Shown: in pieces, positions 8,951 to 18,038 of the stretch
Position numbering within the stretch: position 1 is the first letter of the stretch
How the letters are laid out: every line of letters starts with the position of its first letter
DNA from: Nocardia jinanensis
Lineage (GTDB): Bacteria > Actinomycetota > Actinomycetes > Mycobacteriales > Mycobacteriaceae
Direction of reading: 5' to 3'
Length of the DNA stretch: 64,000 nucleotides
NCBI RefSeq assembly: GCF_014645735.1
Contig: NZ_BMMH01000012.1
Location: forward strand, 93,833 to 157,832
Position numbers and translations under genes: made by a program
The notes under the pieces: model-generated
Seen by the model: the letters and a program-made list of their open reading frames with translations, nothing else
Databases searched by the model: none
Told to the model about the DNA's origin: nothing

Positions 8951-9379
8951 ATGACCGCAACAGCGAAAACCACCACGACAACCACCCCCGCGCCCACCGT
9001 CTGGCCGTGCCTGGCCTTCCGGGATGCCCGCGGCACCGCGGACTTCCTGGTCCGGGCGTTCGGCTTCGAACTGACGGCCATGTACGCCCGCGAGAGCGAC
9101 CCGGCGGTGATCGAGCACGCCGAACTCCGCTGGCCGGAAGGCGGCGGAGTCATGTTCGGCACCGCGGACAAAGGCGGCGGACTGCCGGAACGCCGCACGC
9201 CGGGAACCGAATCCGTCTACATCGTCTGCGCCGACCCGGACGCCCTGTACGAGCGGGCCACCGCGGCCGGGGCGGAGACCATTGCCGGATTGAAAGACGA
9301 GGACTACGGGTCGCGCGGGTTCACGGTCGCGGACCCGGAGGGCAACTTCTGGAGTTTCGGGACCTATCGGGGCCGATGA
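8951..9379 (+). CDS. VOC-family (glyoxalase/bleomycin-resistance-like) protein
   Basis: A 142-residue protein. After a Thr-rich start it reads VWPCLAFRDARGTADFLVRAFGFE and ends GFTVADPEGNFWSFGTY, the paired beta-alpha-beta-beta-beta modules of the vicinal oxygen chelate fold. Members include glyoxalase I, dioxygenases and antibiotic-binding proteins; this one is closest in pattern to uncharacterised glyoxalase-like binding proteins. It is co-transcribed with the AraC regulator directly upstream (4-bp gap). No metal-ligand set can be assigned with certainty. Confidence 0.85.
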   Translation: MTATAKTTTTTTPAPTVWPCLAFRDARGTADFLVRAFGFELTAMYARESDPAVIEHAELRWPEGGGVMFGTADKGGGLPERRTPGTESVYIVCADPDALYERATAAGAETIAGLKDEDYGSRGFTVADPEGNFWSFGTYRGR

Positions 9380-9524
9380 GCCGCGTCGTTCCACGGGATC
9401 GGAGCCGGAGCGTGGTTCGCTGATCCGGGTGGCCGCGGCGGTGTCGAGCCCTGCCGCGGCGCCTCTGCAAATCGGCACTCGTACAGCTTGACCTTCAGGT
9501 TGCTCGAAGCCCGATGATGAGCGG

Positions 9525-10613
9525 GTGCCCGAATCCGACCTGATCACCATCGGTACGTTCGCCCGCTCGTGCGGTATCACGGCGAGCGCGCTCCGTTTCT
9601 ACGACGACTCCGGTCTGCTGGCCCCGGCCGGGGTCGACGAGACCACCGGCTACCGCTACTACGCCCCGGCCCAGGTGGATCGGGCGGTGACCATCCGCCG
9701 GTTGCGGGATATCGATATGCCGCTGGACGGTATCGCCCGGGTACTCGCGGCCGACCCGCACGACGCGGCCCGGCTGATCGACCAACATATGACGCGACTG
9801 GTCGAACGCACCCAGCAGGCGCGTCGGACCGCCGAGGTCGTGAAGACCACACTGGGCGAACCCTCCGGGTGGTGGGTGGCGACCGTACGGGGGCCGGTGC
9901 TCGCGGCCGCGGTGGAGCAGATACTCGCCGCCACCGGGACCGACCCCGATCTGCCCGTCCTGGCCGGTGTCCGCCTGGAGGTGACACCGGAATCGCTGAC
10001 GCTCACCGCCACCGACCGCTACCGGCTGTCCACCCGCACTCTCGTCCCCGAGCAGGCCGGGTCGCCCGACTGGGCCGCCACGGTGGACGGCGCCGACCTG
10101 AGCGCGGCGCTCCCGGAGATCCGGGGCGCCCATCTGCTCGATATCGAAGCCGGAGAGCGCAATGTCCGGTTCCGCACCCCCGAGGGGGCGGCGCGCGGCT
10201 GCCGGACACTCACCGGTCCTTTCCCCGATCACCATTCGCTGCTGGCGGCGCTGCCCGAGGCCCGAACCCATGTGGTGGTCTCGAAGCAGGAGCTGATGGG
10301 CGCGCTGGAACAGCAGCGGGCGCGATATCTGCGGCTCACGGTGGCGGCGGACTCGCTCGCCGTCTCGAGTACCACCGAACAACCTGTGACGGCCCTGTCC
10401 GCGCTGGTCAACGGCCCGCCCGGCGACCTCGTCTTCGGTTTCACCATCCTGTACCCGGCCGTCGCCACCGCCATCGGACCCGATGTGCGACTGGATATCG
10501 GCGGTCCCATCGACCCCATGGTCGTCCGGTCCGCAGACCACGGCGACCTCACCACCCTGGCCATGCCGGCCGACCCCGCGATCATCGACGCAGAGAACGG
10601 ATCCCCCAGTTGA
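9525..10613 (+). CDS. MerR-family regulator fused to a beta sliding clamp-like domain
   Basis: A 362-residue protein. Residues 1-75 are a MerR winged helix (ITIGTFARSCGITASALRFY, then TGYRYYAPAQ and RRLRDIDMPLDGI), followed by the linking coiled coil. From about residue 115 the sequence matches the DNA polymerase III beta clamp pattern: PVLAGVRLEVTPESLTLTAT, DRYRLSTRTL, a second segment around ERNVRFRTPEG, and a terminal MPADP. This clamp-like effector domain replaces the usual ligand-binding domain of MerR proteins. The GTG at 9525 is the natural MerR start. A helical protein gene follows within 33 bp. The role is unknown; the clamp-like part may serve as a dimer or partner platform rather than in replication. 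Confidence 0.85.
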   Translation: MPESDLITIGTFARSCGITASALRFYDDSGLLAPAGVDETTGYRYYAPAQVDRAVTIRRLRDIDMPLDGIARVLAADPHDAARLIDQHMTRLVERTQQARRTAEVVKTTLGEPSGWWVATVRGPVLAAAVEQILAATGTDPDLPVLAGVRLEVTPESLTLTATDRYRLSTRTLVPEQAGSPDWAATVDGADLSAALPEIRGAHLLDIEAGERNVRFRTPEGAARGCRTLTGPFPDHHSLLAALPEARTHVVVSKQELMGALEQQRARYLRLTVAADSLAVSSTTEQPVTALSALVNGPPGDLVFGFTILYPAVATAIGPDVRLDIGGPIDPMVVRSADHGDLTTLAMPADPAIIDAENGSPS

Positions 10614-10645
10614 CCTCCACCGAACAGTCGGCCCCCGACACCACC

Positions 10646-11122
10646 ATGAACGCGATCACCGAAGCCGTCACGCTCGGTCGATCCGGTGAGATTGCCGCCG
10701 CCCGCGATCGTCTACTGGAGATCTGGCGCGATATCGGCGCTCTCGGAGATCCGCTGCACCGCTGCACCCTCGCCCACTACCTGGCCGACCTCTACGAGGA
10801 CCCCGCCCGGGCCCTGACCTGGGATATCCGCGCCTTGGACGCGGCCGACTCCCTCACCGACGACCGGGTACAACGCCATCACGGGAGTTTGCAGGTCGCG
10901 GGGTTCTACCCGTCGTTGCACCTGAATCTGGCCGATAACTACCGGCGACTCGGGTCGTGGGACGCCGCGGACGAACATCTCGCCGCCGCACGGGAACGGC
11001 TGCAAGCCCTCCCCGACGACGCCTACGGCGCGATGATCCGGACAGCGCTCGCCGAAGTCGGGGAAGCGGTCGCGAGGCGCTCCACCGAGCGGCGCGCGAG
11101 TGCGCCGGGCCCGCACTCCTGA
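10646..11122 (+). CDS. conserved TPR-like helical protein, partner of the MerR-clamp regulator
   Basis: A 158-residue mostly helical protein with segments such as AVTLGRSGEIAAARDRLLEIW, HRCTLAHYLADLYEDP and NLADNYRRLGSWDAADEHL, the spacing of two or three tetratricopeptide-like hairpins. TPR repeats bind other proteins; no enzymatic motif is seen. An alternative TTG start at 10610 would overlap the stop codon of the MerR gene, which would couple the two. The tight spacing indicates that it works with the MerR-clamp protein. The function is not known. Confidence 0.75.
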   Translation: MNAITEAVTLGRSGEIAAARDRLLEIWRDIGALGDPLHRCTLAHYLADLYEDPARALTWDIRALDAADSLTDDRVQRHHGSLQVAGFYPSLHLNLADNYRRLGSWDAADEHLAAARERLQALPDDAYGAMIRTALAEVGEAVARRSTERRASAPGPHS

Positions 11123-11138
11123 CGGCTCGGCACCATGG

Positions 11139-11660
11139 TCATTTCGCAGTGAGCTTCGTGAAGTCGGGTGCGTAGACGGTCATCCAATGCGGGCGCAGCC
11201 GGTAGAAGACCACATCGTTGTCCCAGTCGAAGGCGTCGTCGCCGTAGAAATCCTTGAAATAGGCGAGCAGTTCCGGCCACTCGGTATCCGGCTCGCCGCG
11301 CTCCGGATTCAGGATCTCCGCGGCGCCGTGGGTGAACACCCCCAGCTCCTCACCGCGCATATGCGCCACACTGGCGGCCGGACGCGCGGCGAGATGGCGC
11401 GCCTTGGCGGCATTACGCGCGGTACCGAAGTACCACCGGCCGTGCAGGAAATGACCGTCGACACCGCTGATCCGCGGCTCACCCTTCGCGGTCACGGTGG
11501 ACAGCGACAGGATGTGCATACCGGTGAGAACGGTGGTGAGTTGTTCGGCGGTCAGCGTGCGGTCGGTGGCGATGATCGAACGGAGATGGCTCGTCGAGCC
11601 CGTGAGGGACGCGTCGAGCAGAGCCTGCAATGCGATGAGTTCTTCCGGGGTTTCGCGCAT
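11139..11660 (-). CDS. pyridoxamine 5'-phosphate oxidase-like flavin-binding protein
   Basis: A 173-residue split-barrel protein. The core reads MHILSLSTVTAKGEPRISGVDGHFLHGRWYFGT, then ARHLAARPAASVAHMRGEELGVFTHGAAEI, the PNPOx-like fold that binds FMN or F420. The N-terminal helix (LTAEQLTTVLTG) is typical of actinobacterial members annotated as pyridoxamine 5'-phosphate oxidase family proteins, most of which are F420- or flavin-dependent reductases of unknown substrate. It is convergent with the TPR-like gene with a 16-bp gap. Confidence 0.8.
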   Translation of the reverse strand: MRETPEELIALQALLDASLTGSTSHLRSIIATDRTLTAEQLTTVLTGMHILSLSTVTAKGEPRISGVDGHFLHGRWYFGTARNAAKARHLAARPAASVAHMRGEELGVFTHGAAEILNPERGEPDTEWPELLAYFKDFYGDDAFDWDNDVVFYRLRPHWMTVYAPDFTKLTAK

Positions 11661-11747
11661 CGGCCCACCGTAAGCGCGCCGGTCCTGTTACCGCTCGACC
11701 GAAATTGCTCGGTTGATGCGGAGGTCGCGTCCGTCTAGGTTCGGTGG

Positions 11748-13115
11748 GTGATCTCCTTCCGGAGCGCAGTGGGGGCTCTGTACGTCGCTGTCGCATTGGT
11801 TCTCACCCTCTTGATCGCCGTCCCGCAGGTCCGGCTGTACCGCGATGAACAGCCGCGCGCCGATATCGTCGGCCAGTTGCGATTCCTGCGTTCGGAATTG
11901 GGTTCAGGGCTCGGAGAAGAGATGCAGGCGATGTTCCCCGAGGGATACTTCTTCTCGTACGCCCTGTACGGGCTGGCGTGGACCGATATCGCACGCGGCG
12001 ATACGACGTACCGGGACGAGGCCCTGCGCGAGGCCCGCTGGGCGCTGGCACGCCTGGAATCCCCTGCGGGAAAAGCGATTTTCGACGATTCCCTCCGCCC
12101 GGCGCACGGGGTCTTCTACGTCGGATGGTCCAGCCGGTTACGCGGGGCCGTGATCGAACTGGCCGGACCGGACGCGCCGGAGACCGTGCGGTTCGTCGCG
12201 GACTGCGCGGCCCTCGCGGCGGCCTTCGATACGGAGGGTCCGTTTCTCGAGGCGTATCCGGGCCAGGCCTGGCCGGTCGACAGTGTGGTGGCCGTGGCCG
12301 CGCTGAGTCTGCACGACCGCATCGCCGGGCCGCCACGTTTCGGGACGGTGATCGCCGAGTGGTCGAAATCGGCTCGCACCCGGCTGGACCCGGCGACCGG
12401 ACTGCTACCGCACCGGGCGAAACCGGTGACGGAGGGCGCGCGCGGCTCGTCGCAGTCGGTGATCCAACGGTTCCTGCCCGAGATAGATACCGAATGGGCT
12501 CAGGAGCAATACCGCGCGTTCCGCGGTTCGTTCGTCGATATTCCACTCGGCCTGCCGGGAGTGCGGGAGTATCCGCGCGGCCGGAACGGGACGGGTGACG
12601 TGGACTCCGGACCGCTGATCCTGGGCGTCAGCGCCTCGGCCACGGTGGTCGCCATCGGTGCGGCCAGGGTGCACGGAGACAGGGCACTCGCCGGCCCACT
12701 CACCGGTCTCGGTGAAGGCCTCGGCGTCCCGGTCGGCGCCGGCGATACCAAGCGCTACGCCTTCGGCCTCCTCCCCGTCGGCGACGCTTTCCTCGCCTGG
12801 TCCTTCGCCGCGCCTTCCACCGCGGCACCGTCTTACCCCCCGGTGGTGCGCTGGTGGTGGCGGATGCCCTGGCACGTACTCGCGCTGACAATCGTCGCCG
12901 TGCTCCTGCTCCCGGCGATTCGCGTCGTCATCCGGAAGCCACGACGAGCCGGTATCCGAGGCAGCGACCCGGGTCGTCGGAGTCGAGGGAGTTACTCAGT
13001 CGCTACTCGGGGTCGTCGGGCAGGAGCCGGAAGGCCGCGTACCCGGTCAGCGGCCGCAGCGCACGGAAATCACGACGGTCCGGCGTCCGCACTGTCCCCT
13101 GGGGACAATCGCTGA
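11748..13115 (+). CDS. unrecognised membrane protein with large extracytoplasmic domain
   Basis: A 455-residue protein with a start-proximal membrane helix (residues ~8-26, VGALYVAVALVLTLLIAVPQ) and a second near 375-395 (WHVLALTIVAVLLLPAIRVV). Between them lies a ~340-residue soluble domain with aromatic-rich helices (MFPEGYFFSYALYGLAWTDI, YPGQAWPVDSVVAVAALSL, SGPLILGVSASATVVAIGA). The pattern of repeated helical hairpins suggests an alpha/alpha-barrel enzyme, possibly of the linalool dehydratase/isomerase type, but this could not be verified. The last ~55 residues are Arg/Gly-rich and look unlike the rest. The GTG at 11748 follows the divergent PNPOx gene by 87 bp. Confidence 0.7.
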   Translation: MISFRSAVGALYVAVALVLTLLIAVPQVRLYRDEQPRADIVGQLRFLRSELGSGLGEEMQAMFPEGYFFSYALYGLAWTDIARGDTTYRDEALREARWALARLESPAGKAIFDDSLRPAHGVFYVGWSSRLRGAVIELAGPDAPETVRFVADCAALAAAFDTEGPFLEAYPGQAWPVDSVVAVAALSLHDRIAGPPRFGTVIAEWSKSARTRLDPATGLLPHRAKPVTEGARGSSQSVIQRFLPEIDTEWAQEQYRAFRGSFVDIPLGLPGVREYPRGRNGTGDVDSGPLILGVSASATVVAIGAARVHGDRALAGPLTGLGEGLGVPVGAGDTKRYAFGLLPVGDAFLAWSFAAPSTAAPSYPPVVRWWWRMPWHVLALTIVAVLLLPAIRVVIRKPRRAGIRGSDPGRRSRGSYSVATRGRRAGAGRPRTRSAAAAHGNHDGPASALSPGDNR

Positions 13116-13176
13116 TTCGCGACAGCTCGGGCGAAACGAAGGCAGACCCGCTCGCCGCGTCACAACGACCGTTCAT
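13003..13176 (-). CDS. possible small protein, antisense to the upstream gene's tail
   Basis: A minus-strand frame of 57 codons ends ALRPLTGYAAFRLLPDDPE with GC at nearly every third position, which suggests real coding use at least in its second half. It overlaps the unusual Arg/Gly-rich tail of the plus-strand gene ending at 13115. No ribosome site is clear, and no family is recognised. It may be the 3' remnant of a lost gene. Confidence 0.25.
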   Translation of the reverse strand: MNGRCDAASGSAFVSPELSRISDCPQGTVRTPDRRDFRALRPLTGYAAFRLLPDDPE

Positions 13177-13255
13177 CGCAATCGGCGCGGCGCCGAGTGG
13201 CGATCGGTTACGTTCGTGTGACCGGCATGTCCGCTCGCTGTACAGGAGTTGCCCG

Positions 13256-15517
13256 ATGGGGACTATCAAATACCTCGAGACCGACCCCGACCTACCACCT
13301 GTGGGTGTGGTCGACCGGTCCCCGATCACGCCTGTGAAGAAGGCGATCTTCGCGGCTATCGGCGTGCTCGGCGCCGTGGCCTGGACGATTCTCGCCGTCG
13401 CGCGGGGCGAATCCGTGAACGCCGTCTGGATCGTGATCGCCGCGGTATCCACCTACATCATCGCCTACCGGTTCTACGCGCGGCTCATCGAATACAAGGT
13501 GGTCAAACCCCGCGACGACCTGGCGACTCCGGCCGAGATCCTGGACAACGGCAAAGACTTCATGCCGATGGACCGCCGGGTGCTGTTCGGGCACCATTTC
13601 GCGGCCATCGCGGGTGCGGGGCCGCTGGTCGGGCCGGTGCTCGCCGCCCAGATGGGGTACCTGCCGGGCACGATCTGGATCATTGTCGGCGTCGTGTTCG
13701 CCGGCGCGGTGCAGGACTACCTGGTGCTGTGGGTGTCGATGAAACGGCGCGGGCGCAGCCTCGGGCAGATGGCACGCGATGAGCTCGGGGTGATCGGCGG
13801 CGTCGCCGCGATCATCGGCGTGCTGGTGATCATGATGATTCTGCTCGCGGTCCTGGCGCTGGTCGTGGTGAACGCGCTGGCGCACAGTCCCTGGGGCGTC
13901 TTCTCCATCGCGATGACCATCCCGATCGCCCTCTTCATGGGCGTCTACCTGCGGTATCTGCGGCCGGGAGCGGTCGGCGAGATCTCGGCCATCGGCTTCG
14001 TGCTGCTGATCCTGGCGATCATCGCGGGCGGCTGGGTATCGCACAACGACACCTGGGCCGGATGGTTCACCTTCCATCCGGTCACCATTTCCTGGATGCT
14101 GATCGGCTACGGCTTCGTGGCCTCGGTACTGCCGGTATGGCTGCTGCTGGCCCCGCGTGACTACCTGTCGACGTTCATGAAGATCGGCACCATCGGCCTG
14201 CTCGCGGTCGGCATCCTGGTGACTCTGCCGGTGCTGAAGGCGCCCGCGGTCTCGGAGTTCGCGACCTCCGGCACCGGGCCGGCCTTCGCCGGCAGCCTGT
14301 TCCCGTTCCTGTTCATCACCATCGCCTGCGGTGCGCTGTCCGGTTTCCACGCGCTGGTGTCCTCGGGTACGACACCGAAACTGCTGGAGAAGGAATCGCA
14401 TGCCAAGATGATCGGCTACGGCGGCATGCTGATGGAGTCGTTCGTGGCGGTGATGGCGATCATCACGGCCTCCATCATCGATCAGCATCTGTACTTCGCG
14501 ATGAACGCACCGGCCGGCGCGACCGGCGGGACCGCGGAAACCGCGGCAGCCTATACGAACAGCTTGGGGCTCTCCGGTCCCCCGACGACCGGCGCGGAAC
14601 TGAGCCAGGCCGCGACCGACGTCGGTGAGGAATCGGTGATCTCGCGCACCGGTGGCGCGCCGACGCTGGCCATCGGTATCTCCGAGGTGTTCTCCGGCTT
14701 CCTGGGCGGCAGCGGGATGAAGTCGTTCTGGTACCACTTCGCGATCATGTTCGAGGCGCTGTTCATCCTCACCACCATCGACGCGGGTACCCGCGTGGCG
14801 CGGTTCATGCTCTCCGATTCGCTCGGCAACCTGCGAGGCCCGGCGCGTAAATTCGCCGATCCGTCGTGGCGGGTGGGCGCCTGGTTGTGTTCGGCGGTCG
14901 TGGTAGCGGCCTGGGGATCGATCCTGTTGATGGGCGTGACGGATCCGCTGGGCGGTATCAACGCGCTGTTCCCGCTGTTCGGTATCGCCAACCAGCTGCT
15001 GGCCGCGATCGCGCTGGTGGTGGTGCTGACCATCCTGGTGAAGAAGGGCCTGACGCAATGGGCCTGGATTCCCGGTATCGCACTGGCCTGGGACCTCATC
15101 GTCACCATGACCGCCTCCTGGCAGAAGATCTTCTCCGCCGACCCGAAGGTGGGCTACTGGAAGCAGAACAGCATCTGCCGGGCCGCTCGCGATGCCGGTG
15201 AACTGTGCCTGACGGCGAAAACACCCGGCGACGTGGACGCGGTGATCCGCAATACGTTCATCCAGGGTGTGCTGTCCATCGTCTTCGCGGTGCTGGTGCT
15301 GATCGTGGTGCTGGCGGCGGCGTGGGTCTGCTATCGGACCGTGAAATCGGGTGATACCTCGACCACCGAATCGCCGGAGGAACCGTCGAAGATCTTCGCG
15401 CCCAGTGGTTTCCTGCCCACTCCGGCGGAGAAGGATCTGCAGCGGCAGTGGGATGAGCGGATCGCCGCGGGTGAGGTCGCGGTGCCCGGCGCCGCGCACG
15501 CGGAGGTGCGGAGTTGA
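13256..15517 (+). CDS. cstA: carbon starvation protein CstA (pyruvate/peptide transporter)
   Basis: A 753-residue polytopic membrane protein with about 16-18 hydrophobic helices. Family landmarks include HHFAAIAGAGPLVGPVLAAQ near residue 110, the DYLVLWVSMKRRGRSLGQ loop, PVWLLLAPRDYLSTFMKIG, SGFHALVSSGTTPKLL and DAGTRVARFM. CstA-type carriers take up pyruvate or peptides when carbon is scarce. The ATG at 13256 has a CAGGAG ribosome site and begins a typical cytoplasmic N-terminus. The YbdD-like gene starts within its stop codon, the conserved arrangement for this transporter family. Confidence 0.96.
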   Translation: MGTIKYLETDPDLPPVGVVDRSPITPVKKAIFAAIGVLGAVAWTILAVARGESVNAVWIVIAAVSTYIIAYRFYARLIEYKVVKPRDDLATPAEILDNGKDFMPMDRRVLFGHHFAAIAGAGPLVGPVLAAQMGYLPGTIWIIVGVVFAGAVQDYLVLWVSMKRRGRSLGQMARDELGVIGGVAAIIGVLVIMMILLAVLALVVVNALAHSPWGVFSIAMTIPIALFMGVYLRYLRPGAVGEISAIGFVLLILAIIAGGWVSHNDTWAGWFTFHPVTISWMLIGYGFVASVLPVWLLLAPRDYLSTFMKIGTIGLLAVGILVTLPVLKAPAVSEFATSGTGPAFAGSLFPFLFITIACGALSGFHALVSSGTTPKLLEKESHAKMIGYGGMLMESFVAVMAIITASIIDQHLYFAMNAPAGATGGTAETAAAYTNSLGLSGPPTTGAELSQAATDVGEESVISRTGGAPTLAIGISEVFSGFLGGSGMKSFWYHFAIMFEALFILTTIDAGTRVARFMLSDSLGNLRGPARKFADPSWRVGAWLCSAVVVAAWGSILLMGVTDPLGGINALFPLFGIANQLLAAIALVVVLTILVKKGLTQWAWIPGIALAWDLIVTMTASWQKIFSADPKVGYWKQNSICRAARDAGELCLTAKTPGDVDAVIRNTFIQGVLSIVFAVLVLIVVLAAAWVCYRTVKSGDTSTTESPEEPSKIFAPSGFLPTPAEKDLQRQWDERIAAGEVAVPGAAHAEVRS

Positions 15518-15777
15518 CCGGGCGGCTCGCGGCCGATCCGACTTCCCGGGCGGAGGCCCCCGGGTGGCCGGGTCTGCGCGGCGCCCCGGCGGCGCTGGCC
15601 CGGGGCGTGCGGGCGGTGTTCTGGTACCTGGATTCCGTCGTCGGCGGACAGGACTATCAGCGCTACAGCGCGCATATGCACCGGGTGCACCCCGATCGCC
15701 CGATCGCGAGTGAGCGGGAGTACTGGCGCGAACGGTACGCCGACGCGGAACGTAATCCGGGCGCACGCTGCTGCTGA
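15514..15777 (+). CDS. YbdD/YjiX family protein, CstA partner
   Basis: An 87-residue protein with the family core VVGGQDYQRYSAHMHRVHP and EREYWRERYADAERNPGARCC, ending in the paired cysteines seen in YbdD/YjiX proteins. These small cytoplasmic proteins are encoded next to CstA/BtsT-type pyruvate transporters and are needed for their activity. Translation probably starts at a TTG (15514-15516) that overlaps the TGA of cstA, so the two are coupled. The first ~25 residues are poorly conserved. A perfect 12-bp hairpin follows 15 bp after the stop. Confidence 0.9.
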   Translation: MTGRLAADPTSRAEAPGWPGLRGAPAALARGVRAVFWYLDSVVGGQDYQRYSAHMHRVHPDRPIASEREYWRERYADAERNPGARCC

Positions 15778-15792
15778 GTGTCCGTCCCGGAT

Positions 15793-15819
15793 AGCGGGGC
15801 CGGTCGAACCGGCCCCGCT
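15793..15819 (+). terminator. hairpin terminator after cstA-ybdD
   Basis: AGCGGGGCCGGT (15793-15804) pairs with ACCGGCCCCGCT (15808-15819) over a 3-base loop, followed by GTCACGTTTTCG. It is a compact, fully paired stem at the end of the operon with a short T-run. Confidence 0.75.
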
Positions 15820-15952
15820 GTCACGTTTTCGCGGCCGGCGGGTGGACCCCGCGACGGCGACCGGACCTGCGCCGCACGGTGCTGTTGCCACTACGCCACG
15901 TTCGGCGTTGATGTCTGTTTTCCGCTAGCTCGAGACCTCGCGAACTGACATC

Positions 15953-17494
15953 GTGTGTGGGGTGAGCATCACGGCCTTGGATTTCGAACGCTGCTATCGC
16001 GCGGTCTCGGCCCGCGACTCCCGTTTCGACGGACAGTTCTACACCGCCGTGCGCACCACCGGAATCTATTGCCGGCCCTCCTGCCCGGCGATCACTCCGA
16101 AGCGCACCAATGTCACCTTCCTGCCCACGGCGGCCGCGGCCCAGCAGGCGGGCTACCGCGCCTGCCGCCGCTGCCTACCCGATGCCGCACCAGGCTCGCC
16201 CCTGTGGAATACCCGCGCGGATCTGGCTGCCCGGGCCATGCGGCTCATCGGGGACGGTGTGGTGGAACGCGGCGGCGTACCCGCGCTGGCCGCGGCGCTC
16301 GGCTACTCCCAGCGCCAGCTCACCCGGGTACTCACCACCGAACTCGGCGCCGGGCCCCTGGCGCTGGCCCGGGCACACCGGGCGCATACCGCGCGACTGC
16401 TGATCCAGACCACCGCCATGTCGATGTCGGATATCGCCTTCGCCGCGGGCTTCGCCAGTATCCGGCAGTTCAACGACACCGTGCGCGAGGTGTTCGCGGT
16501 CAGTCCGAGCACCATGCGCACCGAAGCGCAGCGCACTGCCGGCCGCCCCGCCGCGGTGAACGGCACACTCTGCCTGCGCCTGCCCTACCGGGCTCCCCTG
16601 GACCGCGACTGGCTGGACTGGTTCCTGTCCGCCCATGTGGCGCCCGGTCTGGAACTCTGGCAGACCAGCTCCGACGGCGAGAACCACTACCTGCGCAATA
16701 TTCGCACCCCGCACGGCCACGCCGGAGTGCGGCTGGCGGTCCGGCCCGGATACGTCCACGCGGAACTGACCCTGCGCGATATGCGCGATCTCGCGCCCAC
16801 GGTGGCCCGGGTCCGGCATCTGCTCGACCTCGACGCCGACCCCGTAGCGATCGACGAGGCGCTCAACAGGTCGGATGAGGACACCGGCGCACCGCCCGGC
16901 CCCGGCACTCGTTTCGATCCCGGGATACGAGTGCCCGGATCCGTGGACGGCCCGGAATTGTTGCTGCGCACCATGATCGGTCAACAGATCTCGGTGGCGG
17001 CGGCCAATACCCACACCGCCCGGCTGGTCGCCGCACTCGGCGAACCGGTGGACGGACCGGTGAGCCGCCTTTTCCCCACCTCGGCCGTAATCGCCGAACG
17101 AGGCGCCGAAGTGCTCACCGGACCCGCCCAGCGGATCCGGTCCATCACCGCCGCCGCGGCGGCGCTCGCCTCCGGCGACCTGGTCCTGCACCAGGGTCGT
17201 ACCGCGGCCGAGCTGCGACGCGATCTGCTCGCGCTCGACGGGATCGGTCCGTGGACCGCCGACTACGTCACGATGCGGCTGCTCGCCGACCCCGACATCA
17301 TGCTGCACACCGACCTGGTCATCCGCCGCGGCGCTGTCCGGCACGGTATCGAGCTGACCGATACGACCCGCTGGTCGCCCTGGCGGTCCTATCTCTGTAT
17401 GCACCTGTGGCGGACCGAACTGCGCACCCGGACCGAGTCCCGGGCCTCCGCCACACTCACCACCGATTCCGACGCGAAAGCGAGTACCGACTGA
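15953..17494 (+). CDS. AdaA-like regulator/AlkA DNA-3-methyladenine glycosylase fusion
   Basis: A 513-residue multi-domain repair protein. Residues ~1-80 are an Ada-type zinc/methyl-phosphotriester domain (DSRFDGQFYTAVRTTGIYCR, PSCPAITPKRTNV, YRACRRCLPD: the four Cys are present). An AraC helix-turn-helix pair follows (VPALAAALGYSQRQLTRVL, MSDIAFAAGFASIRQFND). The C-terminal ~290 residues are AlkA: the N-terminal wing, then MIGQQISVAAANTHT and the HhH-GPD motif LLALDGIGPWTADYVTMRLL with catalytic Asp in LHTDLVIRRG. It senses methylation damage, activates genes and excises alkylated bases. The start may be GTG 15953 or 15962. ogt overlaps its stop. Confidence 0.93.
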   Translation: MCGVSITALDFERCYRAVSARDSRFDGQFYTAVRTTGIYCRPSCPAITPKRTNVTFLPTAAAAQQAGYRACRRCLPDAAPGSPLWNTRADLAARAMRLIGDGVVERGGVPALAAALGYSQRQLTRVLTTELGAGPLALARAHRAHTARLLIQTTAMSMSDIAFAAGFASIRQFNDTVREVFAVSPSTMRTEAQRTAGRPAAVNGTLCLRLPYRAPLDRDWLDWFLSAHVAPGLELWQTSSDGENHYLRNIRTPHGHAGVRLAVRPGYVHAELTLRDMRDLAPTVARVRHLLDLDADPVAIDEALNRSDEDTGAPPGPGTRFDPGIRVPGSVDGPELLLRTMIGQQISVAAANTHTARLVAALGEPVDGPVSRLFPTSAVIAERGAEVLTGPAQRIRSITAAAAALASGDLVLHQGRTAAELRRDLLALDGIGPWTADYVTMRLLADPDIMLHTDLVIRRGAVRHGIELTDTTRWSPWRSYLCMHLWRTELRTRTESRASATLTTDSDAKASTD

Positions 17495-18030
17495 TGTCCG
17501 CATCCACCGCCACCCTGCCCGCCCCGGTCGCCACCGGCACCGCGGATTTCGCGACCGTCGACACCCCGCTCGGCCCGTTCACCACGATCGTGGCGTCCGA
17601 CGGCGCGGTGCTGGCGTCCGGGTGGACCGCTGTGACCGAAGAGCTGCGCACCGTGGTCCATCCCGGTCTGCGCCCCGCCGACCTGCGCGCCCGCCGTGAA
17701 CTGGGGGCTGTGACCGACGCGGTCATCGCCTACCACCGCGGCGACCTGACCGCGATCGATCCGATCGCGGTGCGTCAGCGGTCGGGTGAATTCCTCCAGC
17801 ACGCGTGGGATGTGCTGCGCACGGTTCCCGCGGGCGAACCGATCACCTACACGGCCTTCGCCGCGCGCTCCGGTCGTCCGGCGGCCACCCGCGCCGCGGC
17901 GAGCGCCTGTGCCCGCAACGCGGCCGCGCTGTTCGTTCCCTGTCACCGGATCGTGCGCACCGACGGCACGCTCGGCGGTTTCCGCTGGGGCCTGGACATC
18001 AAGCGGCGGCTCCTCGACCTCGAGGCCTGA
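17494..18030 (+). CDS. ogt: methylated-DNA--protein-cysteine methyltransferase
   Basis: A 178-residue O6-alkylguanine-DNA alkyltransferase. The C-terminal domain has the helix-turn-helix EPITYTAFAARSGRPAATRAAASACARN and the active-site motif LFVPCHRIVRTDG, in which Cys accepts the methyl group irreversibly. The N-terminal domain begins at VDTPLGPFTTIVAS. Its ATG overlaps the stop of the Ada/AlkA gene (ATGA), so both are made together as an alkylation-damage operon. It ends 8 bp from the convergent sbcC. Confidence 0.95.
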   Translation: MSASTATLPAPVATGTADFATVDTPLGPFTTIVASDGAVLASGWTAVTEELRTVVHPGLRPADLRARRELGAVTDAVIAYHRGDLTAIDPIAVRQRSGEFLQHAWDVLRTVPAGEPITYTAFAARSGRPAATRAAASACARNAAALFVPCHRIVRTDGTLGGFRWGLDIKRRLLDLEA

Positions 18031-18038
18031 GATCCGGG

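Noticed and set aside
13292..15766. 824-codon minus-strand open frame
   Set aside because: Antisense of cstA; the translation is His/Arg/Gln-rich low complexity typical of GC-rich shadows.
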